Source: Betaproteobacteria bacterium (GTDB taxonomy: Bacteria; Pseudomonadota; Gammaproteobacteria; Burkholderiales; Casimicrobiaceae). From it: a DNA stretch of 64,000 nt. The position numbers and the translations under genes were made by a program. This document shows, piece after piece, positions 42,057 through 56,033 of the stretch (positions are counted from its first letter, which is position 1; each line of letters begins with the position of its first letter). The DNA lies in assembly GCA_016716425.1 (NCBI GenBank), contig JADJWJ010000021.1, positions 310,001 to 374,000 of the forward strand, written 5' to 3'. The notes under the pieces were generated by a model, which saw only the letters and a program-made list of their open reading frames with translations, made no database searches and had not been told where the DNA came from.

Positions 42057-42085
42057 CGCGCGTGGAGGCGGTACGTTTCGCCGCG

Positions 42086-43138
42086 CTACTTCGCTGCAGC
42101 GACCATGTAGTCGACGGCGGCCTTGACGTCGGCGTCGGACAGCGACGGGTTGCCGCCCTTGGCCGGCATGACGCCCTTGCCCTTCAGGACGGCGGTGTAG
42201 AGCGCGTCCATGCCGGTCTTGATGCGCGGCGCCCACGCGGCCTTGTCGCCGAACTTCGGCGCGCCGGCCACGCCGGCGCCGTGGCACGCGACACAGCTTG
42301 CGTCGTAGATCTTCTTGCCGTCGGCGGCCGCGGGCGCGGGCGCGGCAGCCACCGGTGCGGCGGCAGCGGCCGCGACCGGCGTGCCGGCGCCGCTGTTCAT
42401 CATGAACTCCACCGCGCGCTTGACCTCGGGGTCCGACAACTCGGCCATCCCGCCGCGTGCGGGCATGCCGGCGTGGCCCTTCAACGCCGACTGGTAGACG
42501 GCGTTGAGCCCGAGCTTCGCGCGCTGGATCCACGCGGCGCGGTCGCCGATCTTCGGCGCGCCGCCGGCGCCCGTCTCGTGGCACTTGCCGCACGCTGCCG
42601 CGACGACCTGCTGGCCGGTGCGCTCGGCGGCTGGCGCCGCCGTTGCGGCCGGCGCTGCCGCGACCACGGGCGCGGCCCACGTCGTGCCGACCTTGCCGAC
42701 CATGAAGGCGACCGCGCGCTTCACCTCGTCGTCGGTCAGGTCCGGATTGCCGCCGCGCGCCGGCATCGCGCGGATGCCGCCGATCGCGTGCTCGAACGCG
42801 AGCTTCTCGCCCTGCGCGACGATCTTGCCCCACGCCGCCTTGTCGCCGACCTTCGGCGAGCCGGCGAGGCCCGTCTCGTGGCAGGTCTTGCACACCTGGC
42901 TGTACACCTGCTCGCCGGTGGCCATGCCCTTCGGCCCGGACGCTTCCGCGAGCACCACGGTGCCGACCGGCTGGATCCGCGCGAGCACGAGGTTGTCGTT
43001 GTCGTGCATTCCCTTCGCCCCGCTGGTCACGAGCTGCGAGAGCATCACCGCGAGCGCGATCGGCACGGCGAACGCGAGCAGCACGACGATCACGAGCTGC
43101 GTCGGGGTCTTGATGGGAGAGGAATGCTCTTCGGTCAT
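42086..43138 (-). CDS. membrane-anchored tri-haem cytochrome c
   Basis: 350 residues. One N-terminal transmembrane anchor (TQLVIVVLLAFAVPIALAVML), then three tandem cytochrome c5-like domains joined by Ala/Pro linkers. Haem sites CKTCH, CGKCH and CVACH each lie in a similar block (GxxGAPKxGDKAAW...MPARGG) with a methionine ligand. It should carry electrons in the periplasm on the inner-membrane surface, perhaps between the sox system and a terminal oxidase, which is inference. Internal triplication is clear. It has its own promoter and terminator. Confidence 0.92.
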   Translation of the reverse strand: MTEEHSSPIKTPTQLVIVVLLAFAVPIALAVMLSQLVTSGAKGMHDNDNLVLARIQPVGTVVLAEASGPKGMATGEQVYSQVCKTCHETGLAGSPKVGDKAAWGKIVAQGEKLAFEHAIGGIRAMPARGGNPDLTDDEVKRAVAFMVGKVGTTWAAPVVAAAPAATAAPAAERTGQQVVAAACGKCHETGAGGAPKIGDRAAWIQRAKLGLNAVYQSALKGHAGMPARGGMAELSDPEVKRAVEFMMNSGAGTPVAAAAAAPVAAAPAPAAADGKKIYDASCVACHGAGVAGAPKFGDKAAWAPRIKTGMDALYTAVLKGKGVMPAKGGNPSLSDADVKAAVDYMVAAAK

Positions 43139-43203
43139 GGGCGCGAGGGATGGATTCTGGTGGGCGCGGCGCGCCTTTCGCGGGCCGGCCGGGTCAACGG
43201 ATG

Positions 43204-43209
43204 ATTATA
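43204..43209 (-). promoter_or_regulatory. -10 element of the tri-haem cytochrome gene
   Basis: Perfect TATAAT on the minus strand, about 65 bases before the ATG at 43138. The -35 is poor (TTCCGC at 18 bases). Confidence 0.45.
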
Positions 43210-43238
43210 CCGTCCCGCCCTCGCGGCGCGGAATCGCA

Positions 43239-43269
43239 TTGGACGCGGGTGCCCGGCGAACGCTACAAT
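43239..43269 (+). promoter_or_regulatory. promoter of tRNA-Arg
   Basis: TTGGAC (43239-43244), 19-base spacer, TACAAT (43264-43269), ending 10 bases before the mature tRNA. Confidence 0.5.
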
Positions 43270-43279
43270 GGCGTGTTCC

Positions 43280-43356
43280 GCGCCCGTAGCTCAGTTGGAT
43301 AGAGTATTGGTTTCCGAAGCCAAGGGTCACAGGTTCGAATCCTGTCGGGCGCGCCA
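43280..43356 (+). tRNA. tRNA-Arg, anticodon CCG
   Basis: 77 bases including an encoded CCA. Acceptor stem GCGCCCG/CGGGCGC, D-arm GCTCAGTTGGATAGAGT, anticodon loop TTCCGAA on a TTGGT/GCCAA stem, T-arm ACAGG-TTCGAAT-CCTGT. It reads CGG codons, which are common in this GC-rich genome. The 3' side opens into accessory-looking sequence, but no repeated tRNA end was found to mark an integration site. Confidence 0.97.
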
Positions 43357-43645
43357 TTCGCCAGCGGTTGCCCAGGATTTTTCCGGTTCCCGGGGTTGTA
43401 TTCGGGAGCACGGCCAAGGGCTGCTGCATCGGCACGGGCGTCTAACGTACGCCCGCAGTGCTCGTCTGGGTGATTGCCAGGCGGATGCGCCGGGCTGGCC
43501 TCCGGACGCGCAAGACCGCCGCCGCATACTCCTGCAAGTCCCCGGCACGGTGCCGAGGCTGGCCGGCGCACGAACGGGGATCGACCGCGATTCGGCGGCG
43601 GCAGCGGCCCGGATTCGGTGGAGTGAGTTCCGCAGATCTGCACTC
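43357..43645. other. no supported gene between tRNA-Arg and the small ORF
   Basis: 289 bases in which I see no domain, terminator or repeat. Short frames on both strands look like shadows. Confidence 0.4.
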
Positions 43646-43843
43646 ATGAAGGTCTTCGGGCGACGCAGTGCGCGCGTATTCGCCGGGCCGGCGGTTCGCG
43701 CGACCGAAATCGAAAGGCAGTACGGCGAGAAGGTCTTCGGCCGCGTCACGGAGGTCGTAGAGAAGCACTTCGAGATCGCTGTCGGACGGCGCCTCGCTGC
43801 CATGAATCACGCGGCAACTTCGCGCAATCCGGGAGGCACCTGA
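43646..43843 (+). CDS. small hypothetical ORF coupled to the DUF1877 gene
   Basis: 65 residues. Its TGA shares a base with the next gene's ATG (TGATG), and codon use has fairly high third-position GC. The sequence (TEIERQYGEKVFGRVTEVVE and on) is charged with no known domain. No good ribosome site. Could be chance. Confidence 0.3.
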   Translation: MKVFGRRSARVFAGPAVRATEIERQYGEKVFGRVTEVVEKHFEIAVGRRLAAMNHAATSRNPGGT

Positions 43844-44280
43844 TGAGCATGGCGCTGTTCCTGCGGGCCGTCACGCCCGCCGAAGCCGAGGTGATGTCGA
43901 AGGACGCCTCGATGGTCGATGAAATCGTCGAGCGCGAGGGCGAAGATGTCCTTGCCACGGATATCCAGGACGCCTGGGACGTGTTGATGAAGTTGCTGCG
44001 CGGCGCCGGGTTCAAGGGCGCCCGCAATCTCGGCGAGTGCCTGTCGAACGGCGGCGAGCTGCTCAGCGCGGAGCAGGTGAAGATCCACGCGACGCTGCTC
44101 GCGGCCTACACGCCTGGATACGTCCGCAGACTCTTCGACGAGCTCGACAGTCCCGGGCTCTACCACTTCGAGGCTTGGAAGGACGACCCTGACGGCCTCG
44201 TCGCGGAGTTCGTCAAGCTCCAGGATTTCTATCGCCAGGCCGCCGCTCGCGGGCTGGCGATCGTCTTCTACTCGGCCTGA
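43843..44280 (+). CDS. DUF1877 family (YfbM-like) protein
   Basis: 145 residues. The pattern MSMALFLRAVTPAEAEVM, then IQDAWDVLMKLLRGAG, then LLSAEQVKIHATLLAA, then a C-terminal LVAEFVKLQDFYRQAAARGL matches the DUF1877/YfbM family, small soluble proteins of unknown function often found in variable regions. Start 43843 has GGGAGG eight bases upstream; an ATG two codons later is also possible. It is convergent with the glycogen operon. Confidence 0.82.
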   Translation: MSMALFLRAVTPAEAEVMSKDASMVDEIVEREGEDVLATDIQDAWDVLMKLLRGAGFKGARNLGECLSNGGELLSAEQVKIHATLLAAYTPGYVRRLFDELDSPGLYHFEAWKDDPDGLVAEFVKLQDFYRQAAARGLAIVFYSA

Positions 44281-44324
44281 TCGGCGCGCGGGCACGCGAT
44301 TCCGGCGCGGGTGCCCCTCCGGCT

Positions 44325-47300
44325 TCATCCGCCGTCGCGTGTTGCCCGATCCGCGAGGGCCTTCGCGGTCCGCGCCCCCGTCTCGTTCGTCCACAGCGCG
44401 TCCACGTCGACGTCGATCCGGCGCCGCCAGTTCGGCCGTGCGCGGTCGGTCGCCGGCAGGTTGAGCGCCGTCGTCGCGCCGGCCAGGTCGTCCGCCTGTA
44501 CCACGGCCAGCGCGGACGGCGCTGCACCGATGAAGCCGTGGACGGCCGCCACCAACGTCGCATCGGGCGTGGCCGCGGCATCGACCGGACGGCCGTGCGT
44601 GGCACCGGCGGCGGCGAGCGCCTGCGCGAGCGCCGTGCGCTCGACGCCGCGCTCGGTGCGTGCGGTACCGGCGACCGCGTCGTCCAGCAGGCCCAGCGAA
44701 CGCTTCTCGTCGATGTCGGCGCCGCGCCACCAGCCGGCGATCGTCGGCAGGTCGTGGGTCGACACGCACGCGACCGCCTTGGCCGGGTAGCGTCCCGGGG
44801 GCAGGAACTGCGCGCCGTCGCGCTCGAACCACAGCACGCGATACGACAGCACGTCCGCCGCCGCGAGGCGCTCGCGCAGGCCATCGGGCACGGTGCCCAA
44901 GTCCTCGCCGACGACGATGCAGCGTGCCGAGGCGCTGCGCTCCGCGAGGACGGAGAGCTGCAGGGCGAGCGGATAGTCGACATAGGCGCCGTCGGCGGCC
45001 GTGGCGCCGTCGGGGACCCAGAACAGGCGCGTCAGTCCCATCACGTGGTCGATGCGCAGCGCGCCCGCGTGGCGCATGTTCGCGGCGAGCAGTTCCCGGA
45101 ACGCCGCGGCGCCTGTCGCGCGGATCGCGTGCGGGTTCGGCGGCGGCAGACACCACACCTGCCCGGACGGAGAGAATGGATCCGGCGGGGCGCCGATCGA
45201 CACGTCGCGCGCGAACGCGCCCGGATTCGCCCACGGCTCCGCACCATCGGGCGCGGCGCCGACCGCAAGGTCGCGGTAGAAGCCGCACGCGAGGCCCGCC
45301 GCGCGCGCGCGCGCGGCCGCGGCTGCGAGCTGGCGGTCGGCGAGCCACTGCAGGTAGAGCGCGAAGCGGACGGCACGCGCGTGCTGCGCGGCGAATCCAG
45401 CGACACCGCTGGCATCCGGTGCGCGCAGGTCGTCGGGCCAGCGCTGCCATTGCACGCGAGGGTATGCGGCGGCGATGGCCTCGAACCATGCGAAGTGCGC
45501 GAGCGAGGCGCCGCCCGCCGCGACGAAGCGGTCGAACTCGGCGACCAGCGGGTCGTCCGCCGCGCGCTGCCCGAACGTCGCGAAGCACGCGGCGAGCACC
45601 GCGCGCTTGACGTCCCACACGCCCGCATAGTCGACGTGCGTGCGGGCGGCGAGGCCGGCGAGGCGCGGGCCGGACCGGTCGAGCAGCGCGCGCGCCTCGG
45701 CGGACGCCGCGAGGTCGGGGACGGCGTCGACGTCGACGTAGATCGGATCGAGGAAACGCCGGTCGGACGGGTGGTACGGACTCGCGCGCTCGCGGTCCTC
45801 GGCGAAGAGCGCGTGCAGCGGGTTCAGGCCGACGAGGCTGCCGCCGACGCGGGCGGTGGCTTCGGCTGCGCGCGCGAGCGTCGTGAAGTCGCCGATGCCG
45901 GCGTCGCCGGCGCGGCGCAGCGCGTACAGGTGCGCGGCGAGGCCGAAGCGGCGCGCGCCGGCGCGCAGCGCGGGTGGCAGGTAGCAGCGGCCGGCGACGG
46001 TGTCGAGTGCAGCCGTGTTCGCGCGCGCGGCGGCGATATCGGCCAAGTGCGACCGCGCATCGTCGCGCGTGCGTGCCGGGTAGCCCATCGCCGCGAGCAG
46101 CGCGCGTTTCGTGTCGGCGGCGACGACGTGGCGCGTGCCGCCGACGTCCCACCACTCGGCGGCGATACCTGCCGCGGCGGCCAGCCGGTCGAGCGCCGCC
46201 AAGCCGTCGTCCGGCGCGCCGCGCCGCGCGGCGTGCTGCGCCTCCTCGGCGATGGCGACGACCGCGTGCGCCGGCACGACGCTTGCCGGCGTGGCGTCGA
46301 TGGCGACCGCGGCGGGATCGCCCGTCGGCGCCGACGTGTCGACGAGCGCGCGCCACGCGAACCCCGCGCGCGCGTCGGGCCAGCGCACGGTAGCCGGTGC
46401 GTCGGCCGCGTTGAACGCGACGGCCACGCGATCCGCTTCCCCGGCCTCGGTCGCCCCGGCGCAGACGACCGCGACCAGCGTGCGCACGTCGGGGTGCGTC
46501 CACGCGTCGCCCATCGCGCGGCCGTCGGGATGCCGCCACTCGACATCGGCGATGCCCGTGTCGTCCTGCGGGGTGCCGGTGAGCCACCGGTCGGCGCGCA
46601 GCGCCGGGTGCCGGCGGCGAACTTCGACGAGTCGCGCCGTGCACGCGGCGAGGTTCGCGTCGGCGCGCGCCCAGTCGAGCCACGTCGTCGCGTTGTCCTG
46701 CGCGTAGCCGTTGTTGTTTCCGCGCTGCGTGCGCCCGAGCTCGTCGCCCATCGCGAGCATCGGCGTGCCGCGCGCGAGCAGCAGCGTGGCGAGCAGGTTG
46801 CGCACGTCACGCGCGCGCGCCGCGGCGATGCCCGGGTCGTCCGCGGGGCCCTCCACGCCGTGGTTCCACGAGTGGCTGTCGGCGGCGCCGTCGCGGTTGT
46901 CCTCGCCGTTGGCCTCGTTGTGCTTCGCGCCGTACGCGACCAGGTCGGCGAGCGTGAAGCCGTCGTGCGCGGCGACGAAGTTGACCGACCGCGACGGCGG
47001 GCGCGCGCGCGCGGCGAACACGTCGGCGGAGCCCGCGAAGCGCGTCGCGAGTTCGCCGACCATGCCGGCGTCGCCGCGCCAGTACCGACGCACCGCGTCG
47101 CGGAAGCGGTCGTTCCACTCGCCCCACGGCGCGGGGAACGCGCCCAGGCGGTAGCCGCCGAACCCGACGTCCCACGGCTCGGCGACGATCTTCAGGTCGC
47201 GCAGCGCCGGGTCCTGCGCGATCGCCTGCAGCAGCGGCGCCGCCGGATCGAAGCCGTCGTCGCGGCGGCCGAGCGTGGTGGCGAGGTCGAAGCGGAAGCC

Positions 47301-48299
47301 GTCCACGCCCGCGGCCCCGGCCCAGTAGCGCAGCGCGTCCAGCGCCAGGCGCAGCGCCGGTGGGCGGTCGAGCGCGACCGCGTGGCCGCAGCCGGTGTCG
47401 TCGGCGTAGCGCGCGCGGTCGCCGGGGAGCGTGCGGTAGTAGGTCAGGTTGTCGAGGCCGCGCAGCGACAGCGTGGGCCCGCGCGCGTCGCCTTCGCCGG
47501 TGTGGTTCAGCACGACGTCGAGGATCACCTCGAGGCCGGCGTCGTGCAGCGCGGCAACGCACGCGCGCACCTCGCTCATGCCGCCCGGCGCGAGCCGCGG
47601 ATCCGGCACGAACAGCGCGGCCGGGTTGTAGCCCCAGTAGTTGGTCAGGCGAAGTTCCAGCAGGTGCCGCTCGTCGATGGCCGCGGCGAGCGGCATCAAC
47701 TCCACGGTCGTGACGCCCAGACGCGTCAGGTGCGCGACCGCGGCCGGGTGGGCGAGGCCCGCGCACGTGCCGCGCAGCGACGCGGGAACCTCCGGATGCA
47801 GCCGCGTGAAGCCGCGCACGTGCAGTTCGTAGACGATCGTCTCGCCCCACGGCACGCGCGGATGCCGCGCCGGCACGGCCGCGGGCCACGGCGTGACGAT
47901 GGCCTTCGGAACGAACGGCGCGCTGTCGGTGGCGTCGCGCGCGTCGTCGTCCGTTCCGGCGCCGTACATCGCCGGGTGCAGCGCGAACCGGCGGTCGAGC
48001 GCGCGCGCGTACGGATCGACCAGCAGCTTCGCCGCGTTGAAACGGTGCCCGTCGTGCGGCGCATACGGACCGCGTGCGCGCAGGCCGTACCGCGCGCCCT
48101 CCGCAAGACCCTCGACGAAGCCGTGCCGCACGTCGCCGGTGCGCTCGGGCAGCGCGACGCGCGCCTGCTCGGTGGTCCCCGTCGCGTCGAACACGCAGAG
48201 CTCGATCGCCGTCGCGTGCGCCGAGTACACGGCGACGTTGGCGCCGCCCGCCGCCGGCGTCACGCCGAGCGGCTCGGGGCTGCCGGGGCCAACCCGCAT
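44325..48299 (-). CDS. fused glycogen debranching enzyme GlgX and 4-alpha-glucanotransferase MalQ
   Basis: 1324 residues. Residues 1 to about 680 are GlgX: an N-terminal CBM48-like domain and a GH13 barrel with nucleophile about D338 (GFRFDLATTLG), acid about E374 (VAEPW) and AAHDGF. A linker follows, and residues about 700-1324 are MalQ (GH77) with nucleophile about D1084 (RIDHVMGL), acid about E1132 (GEDLGTVP) and D1183 (STHDLPT). GlgX removes the stubs left by GlgP and MalQ rearranges the maltodextrins released, so the fusion places consecutive steps on one chain. All catalytic residues are present. Last gene of the glg operon, 4 bases after glgA. Confidence 0.93.
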   Translation of the reverse strand: MRVGPGSPEPLGVTPAAGGANVAVYSAHATAIELCVFDATGTTEQARVALPERTGDVRHGFVEGLAEGARYGLRARGPYAPHDGHRFNAAKLLVDPYARALDRRFALHPAMYGAGTDDDARDATDSAPFVPKAIVTPWPAAVPARHPRVPWGETIVYELHVRGFTRLHPEVPASLRGTCAGLAHPAAVAHLTRLGVTTVELMPLAAAIDERHLLELRLTNYWGYNPAALFVPDPRLAPGGMSEVRACVAALHDAGLEVILDVVLNHTGEGDARGPTLSLRGLDNLTYYRTLPGDRARYADDTGCGHAVALDRPPALRLALDALRYWAGAAGVDGFRFDLATTLGRRDDGFDPAAPLLQAIAQDPALRDLKIVAEPWDVGFGGYRLGAFPAPWGEWNDRFRDAVRRYWRGDAGMVGELATRFAGSADVFAARARPPSRSVNFVAAHDGFTLADLVAYGAKHNEANGEDNRDGAADSHSWNHGVEGPADDPGIAAARARDVRNLLATLLLARGTPMLAMGDELGRTQRGNNNGYAQDNATTWLDWARADANLAACTARLVEVRRRHPALRADRWLTGTPQDDTGIADVEWRHPDGRAMGDAWTHPDVRTLVAVVCAGATEAGEADRVAVAFNAADAPATVRWPDARAGFAWRALVDTSAPTGDPAAVAIDATPASVVPAHAVVAIAEEAQHAARRGAPDDGLAALDRLAAAAGIAAEWWDVGGTRHVVAADTKRALLAAMGYPARTRDDARSHLADIAAARANTAALDTVAGRCYLPPALRAGARRFGLAAHLYALRRAGDAGIGDFTTLARAAEATARVGGSLVGLNPLHALFAEDRERASPYHPSDRRFLDPIYVDVDAVPDLAASAEARALLDRSGPRLAGLAARTHVDYAGVWDVKRAVLAACFATFGQRAADDPLVAEFDRFVAAGGASLAHFAWFEAIAAAYPRVQWQRWPDDLRAPDASGVAGFAAQHARAVRFALYLQWLADRQLAAAAARARAAGLACGFYRDLAVGAAPDGAEPWANPGAFARDVSIGAPPDPFSPSGQVWCLPPPNPHAIRATGAAAFRELLAANMRHAGALRIDHVMGLTRLFWVPDGATAADGAYVDYPLALQLSVLAERSASARCIVVGEDLGTVPDGLRERLAAADVLSYRVLWFERDGAQFLPPGRYPAKAVACVSTHDLPTIAGWWRGADIDEKRSLGLLDDAVAGTARTERGVERTALAQALAAAGATHGRPVDAAATPDATLVAAVHGFIGAAPSALAVVQADDLAGATTALNLPATDRARPNWRRRIDVDVDALWTNETGARTAKALADRATRDGG

Positions 48300-48302
48300 C
48301 GG

Positions 48303-49751
48303 TCAGGACCCGCGCGACTTCACCAGCGCGCGGTACAGCGCCGCGTACTGCTTCGCGGGCCGCGTCCAGCCGACGTCGGTCGCCATCGCGCGCGCCTGCA
48401 GCCGGCGCCACAGCGCGGCGTCGCGCTTGAGCGAAACGGCGCGTCCGACCGCGAGCTCGATGTGTGCGCGCGTCACCGGCGCGAACTGGATGCCGGTGCC
48501 GGTGCCGGCCGCGAGCGCCATCGCGTTCGCGTCGATCACGGTGTCGGCGAGCCCGCCGACGCGCGCGACGACGGGAATCGCGCCGTAGCGCAGCGCGCAG
48601 AGCTGCGTCAACCCGCACGGCTCGAAGCGCGACGGCACGAGCAGCGCGTCCACGCTGCCTTGCAGCAGGTGCGCGAGCGTCTCCTCGTAGCCGATCACCG
48701 CGGCCACGCGCGCGGGATGACGCGCGGCGGCGGCGGCGAACGCGCGCTCGAGCGCGGGGTCGCCGGTGCCCAGCAGCGCCACCTGCACGCCCAGCGCGAC
48801 GAGCGCCGGCAGCGCCTCGACCAGCAGGTCCATTCCCTTCTGGTGCGTCAGGCGCGAGACCACGCCGACGACGAACGCCGAAGGCTCGACCGCGAGGCCG
48901 AAGCGTGCCTGCAGCGCGGCCTTGTTCGCGGCGCGGCGCGCGAGCCGCCGCGCGTCGAAGCGCGTCGGCAGGTGCGGGTCGGTCGCCGGGTTCCACACGG
49001 TCTCGTCGATGCCGTTGAGGATGCCGGCCAGCGCGTCGGCGCGCTGCCGCAGCAGGCCGTCCAGGCCCATGCCGCCCTCGGGCGTGCGGATCTCCTCCGC
49101 GTACGTCGGTGACACCGTCGTGATGCGGTCGGCGAGCGCGAGCGCTGCCTTCAGATATCCGATCGTGCCGTAGTACTCGACGCCGTCGATCGCGAAGGCG
49201 TGCGGCGGCAGGCCGATCGCGGTCAGGATCTCGCGCGGGAACTGGCCCTGGAACGACAGGTTGTGCACGGTCACCACGGTGGCCGGGCGTGGCGTGCCGC
49301 CGTAGTGGAGCAGCGCCGGCGCGAGGCCCGCCTGCCAGTCGTGCACGTGGATGACGTCCGGGGCAAAGCGCGGCAGCGCACCACGGCCGATCGCGGCCGC
49401 GGCTTCGGCGAGCGCCGCGAACCGCAGCGCGTTGTCGGGCCATGGCTTGCCGTCCGGGCCGAGATACGGATTGCCGGGACGCGCGTAGAGGTGCGGCGCG
49501 TCCAGCACGAAGAGGTCGAGGTCCGCCGCGTGCGCGGCGAGCAGGCGCGCCGGGCCCCCGTGCAGGCGGGGAAACGCGTGCACGGCGTCGGCGTCGCGCA
49601 GCGCGTCGACCACCGCCGGATAACCGGGCACCAGCGTGCGCACGGTGACGCGCTCGCGCGCCAGCGCCGGGGGCAGGGCCGCGACGACGTCGGCCAGGCC
49701 GCCGGTCTTGACGAGCGGAAACGCCTCCGACGCGACGGACAGGACGCGCAT
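48303..49751 (-). CDS. glgA: glycogen synthase
   Basis: 482 residues, GT5 family. N-terminal KTGGLADVVAALP binds ADP-glucose, HVHDWQAGLAPALL follows, and the C-terminal half has SRLTHQKGMDLLVEA and PSRFEPCGLTQL. It extends alpha-1,4-glucan using the ADP-glucose made by GlgC. Its ATG shares one base with the glgC stop (TGATG), so the two are translationally coupled. Confidence 0.96.
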   Translation of the reverse strand: MRVLSVASEAFPLVKTGGLADVVAALPPALARERVTVRTLVPGYPAVVDALRDADAVHAFPRLHGGPARLLAAHAADLDLFVLDAPHLYARPGNPYLGPDGKPWPDNALRFAALAEAAAAIGRGALPRFAPDVIHVHDWQAGLAPALLHYGGTPRPATVVTVHNLSFQGQFPREILTAIGLPPHAFAIDGVEYYGTIGYLKAALALADRITTVSPTYAEEIRTPEGGMGLDGLLRQRADALAGILNGIDETVWNPATDPHLPTRFDARRLARRAANKAALQARFGLAVEPSAFVVGVVSRLTHQKGMDLLVEALPALVALGVQVALLGTGDPALERAFAAAAARHPARVAAVIGYEETLAHLLQGSVDALLVPSRFEPCGLTQLCALRYGAIPVVARVGGLADTVIDANAMALAAGTGTGIQFAPVTRAHIELAVGRAVSLKRDAALWRRLQARAMATDVGWTRPAKQYAALYRALVKSRGS

Positions 49752-51016
49752 CAGGCGGGCAGCCGGTCGATCATTGGTTGCGTGATCAGGCAGATGCCGC
49801 GCTCGGTCCGGCGGAAGCGCGCGGCGTCGGCCTCCGGGTCCTCGCCGACCACGAGACCCGCGGGGATGCGCACGTCGGCATCGACGATCACGTTGGCGAG
49901 CCGCGCGCCGCGGGCGATGTCCACGCCCGGCATGATCACCGCGTTCTCGACCTGGCCGTACGAGTGCAGGTGGACGTTGGTGAACAGCAGCGAGCGGCGG
50001 AGCGTCGAGCCGGACACGATGCAGCCGCCGGACACGAGCGACGAGACGCCGGTGCCGCGCCGGCCGTCGACGTCGTGCACGAACTTGGCCGGCGGCGTGA
50101 TCTCCGCGTAGCTCCAGACCGGCCAGTTGCGGTCGTACAGGTCGAGTGCGGGCACCACGTCGGTCAGGTCGATGTTGGCCTCCCAGTACGCGTCGAGCGT
50201 GCCGACGTCGCGCCAGTACGATTCGGACTCGTCGGCCGAACGCACGCACGAGCGCGCGAAGCGGTGCGCGACCGCCTTGCCGTGCCGGACGAGGTACGGG
50301 ATGACGTCGCGGCCGAAGTCGCGCCGCGAATGCGGGTCGGCCGCGTCGCGCTTGAGCTGCTCGTTCAAGAACTCGCGGCGGAACACGTAGATGCCCATGC
50401 TCGCGAGCGCGAAGCCGGGGCGGTCCGGCATCTCGGGTGGAACCTCCGGCTTCTCGACGAACGCCACGATGCGGTCCGCGGCGTCGACGTGCATGACGCC
50501 GAAGGCCGTCGCCTCGGCCGCCGGGACCTCGAGGCACGCGACGGTGACGTCGGCGCCGTCGTTGACGTGCTGAACGAGCATGCGCTCGTAGTCCATCTTG
50601 TAGACGTGGTCGCCGGCGAGGATCACCAGGTACTCGGGCGCGTAGCCGTCGATGATGTCGATGTTCTGGTAGACGGCGTCGGCGGTGCCGGCGTACCACT
50701 GGTCCTCGGCGACGCGCTGGGACGCGGGCAGGATGTCGAAGCTCTCGTTGCGCACCGGCTGCAGGAAGTTCCAGCCGCGCTGCAGATGGCGGATCAGGCT
50801 GTGCGCCTTGTACTGCGTCGCCACCGCGATGCGGCGGATGCCCGAGTTGAGCGCGTTCGACAGCGCGAAGTCGACGATGCGCGACTTCCCGCCGAAGTAG
50901 ACGGCGGGCTTCGCGCGGCGCTCCGTCAGTTCCATCAGCCGGCTGCCGCGCCCGCCGGCCAGCACGTAGGCCATCGCCGAGCGGGCGAGGGGGGTCGAGT
51001 AGGTCACACGGTCCAT
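49751..51016 (-). CDS. glgC: glucose-1-phosphate adenylyltransferase
   Basis: 421 residues. Nucleotidyltransferase signature LAGGRGSRLMELTERRAKPA is at the N-terminus, then the FGGKSRIVDFALSN block, and a C-terminal left-handed beta-helix with hexapeptide turns. It makes ADP-glucose, the committed step of bacterial glycogen synthesis; homologues are allosterically regulated. It sits between glgB and glgA. Confidence 0.96.
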   Translation of the reverse strand: MDRVTYSTPLARSAMAYVLAGGRGSRLMELTERRAKPAVYFGGKSRIVDFALSNALNSGIRRIAVATQYKAHSLIRHLQRGWNFLQPVRNESFDILPASQRVAEDQWYAGTADAVYQNIDIIDGYAPEYLVILAGDHVYKMDYERMLVQHVNDGADVTVACLEVPAAEATAFGVMHVDAADRIVAFVEKPEVPPEMPDRPGFALASMGIYVFRREFLNEQLKRDAADPHSRRDFGRDVIPYLVRHGKAVAHRFARSCVRSADESESYWRDVGTLDAYWEANIDLTDVVPALDLYDRNWPVWSYAEITPPAKFVHDVDGRRGTGVSSLVSGGCIVSGSTLRRSLLFTNVHLHSYGQVENAVIMPGVDIARGARLANVIVDADVRIPAGLVVGEDPEADAARFRRTERGICLITQPMIDRLPA

Positions 51017-51043
51017 GGCGTGGGCTCCCGGGGGTGCTAGGCG

Positions 51044-53230
<2,187 letters not shown>

Positions 53231-53234
53231 CGCT

Positions 53235-55610
<2,376 letters not shown>

Positions 55611-55839
55611 GTACGTGAGCTTGTGCAGGACGATGTCGCGGAACGCGGCGATCTCCTCGGCCGTCGGCGCCGGCGGGCTCCGGCACGGGCGCTGCGGCGG
55701 CCGCGGGTGCGGCGCCGGCCGCGTCGGGCGCCGGGGAGTGCGCTGGCGCGTGCGCCGGCGCGACCGCCGCGTCGGCGGCGGTGGCGGCGGGATCCGGCGC
55801 AGCGATCGGCTGCGGGGCAGGGGAATCCGGGGTGGTCAT
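55611..55839 (-). other. displaced N-terminal coding sequence of glgP
   Basis: An ATG at 55839 opens a Pro/Ala-rich tail (MTTPDSPAPQPIAAPDPAAT and on) in a frame one base off glgP. A one-base correction in the GC-rich tract near 55680-55700 would join it to AEEIAAFRDIVLHKLTY and yield a phosphorylase of about 867 residues. I read this as a consensus slip at the natural N-terminus. Confidence 0.55.
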
Positions 55840-56033
55840 CGGCAGGAATCCGTGTGATCGGCGGCCCCGTCCGCCAGGCCGGGGACCGACGGGCCGGACG
55901 CGCGGCTGCTGGCGGCGCGACCGCAGGCCGCGCGCATACGGACATCTTACCGCGCGCGACGCCTGCGCCCTGCCGCGGCGGGTCGCCGGCGGGGGCGGCG
56001 GCCGCCGGCTGTTGCGCGAACGCCGGGCCGGCG

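Noticed and set aside
44538..49112. Very long plus-strand open frame (over 1,500 codons) opposite glgX-malQ and glgA
   Set aside because: Arg/Ala/Val-rich translation with no domains, exactly antisense to genes with full catalytic motifs; long antisense frames are expected at this GC content.
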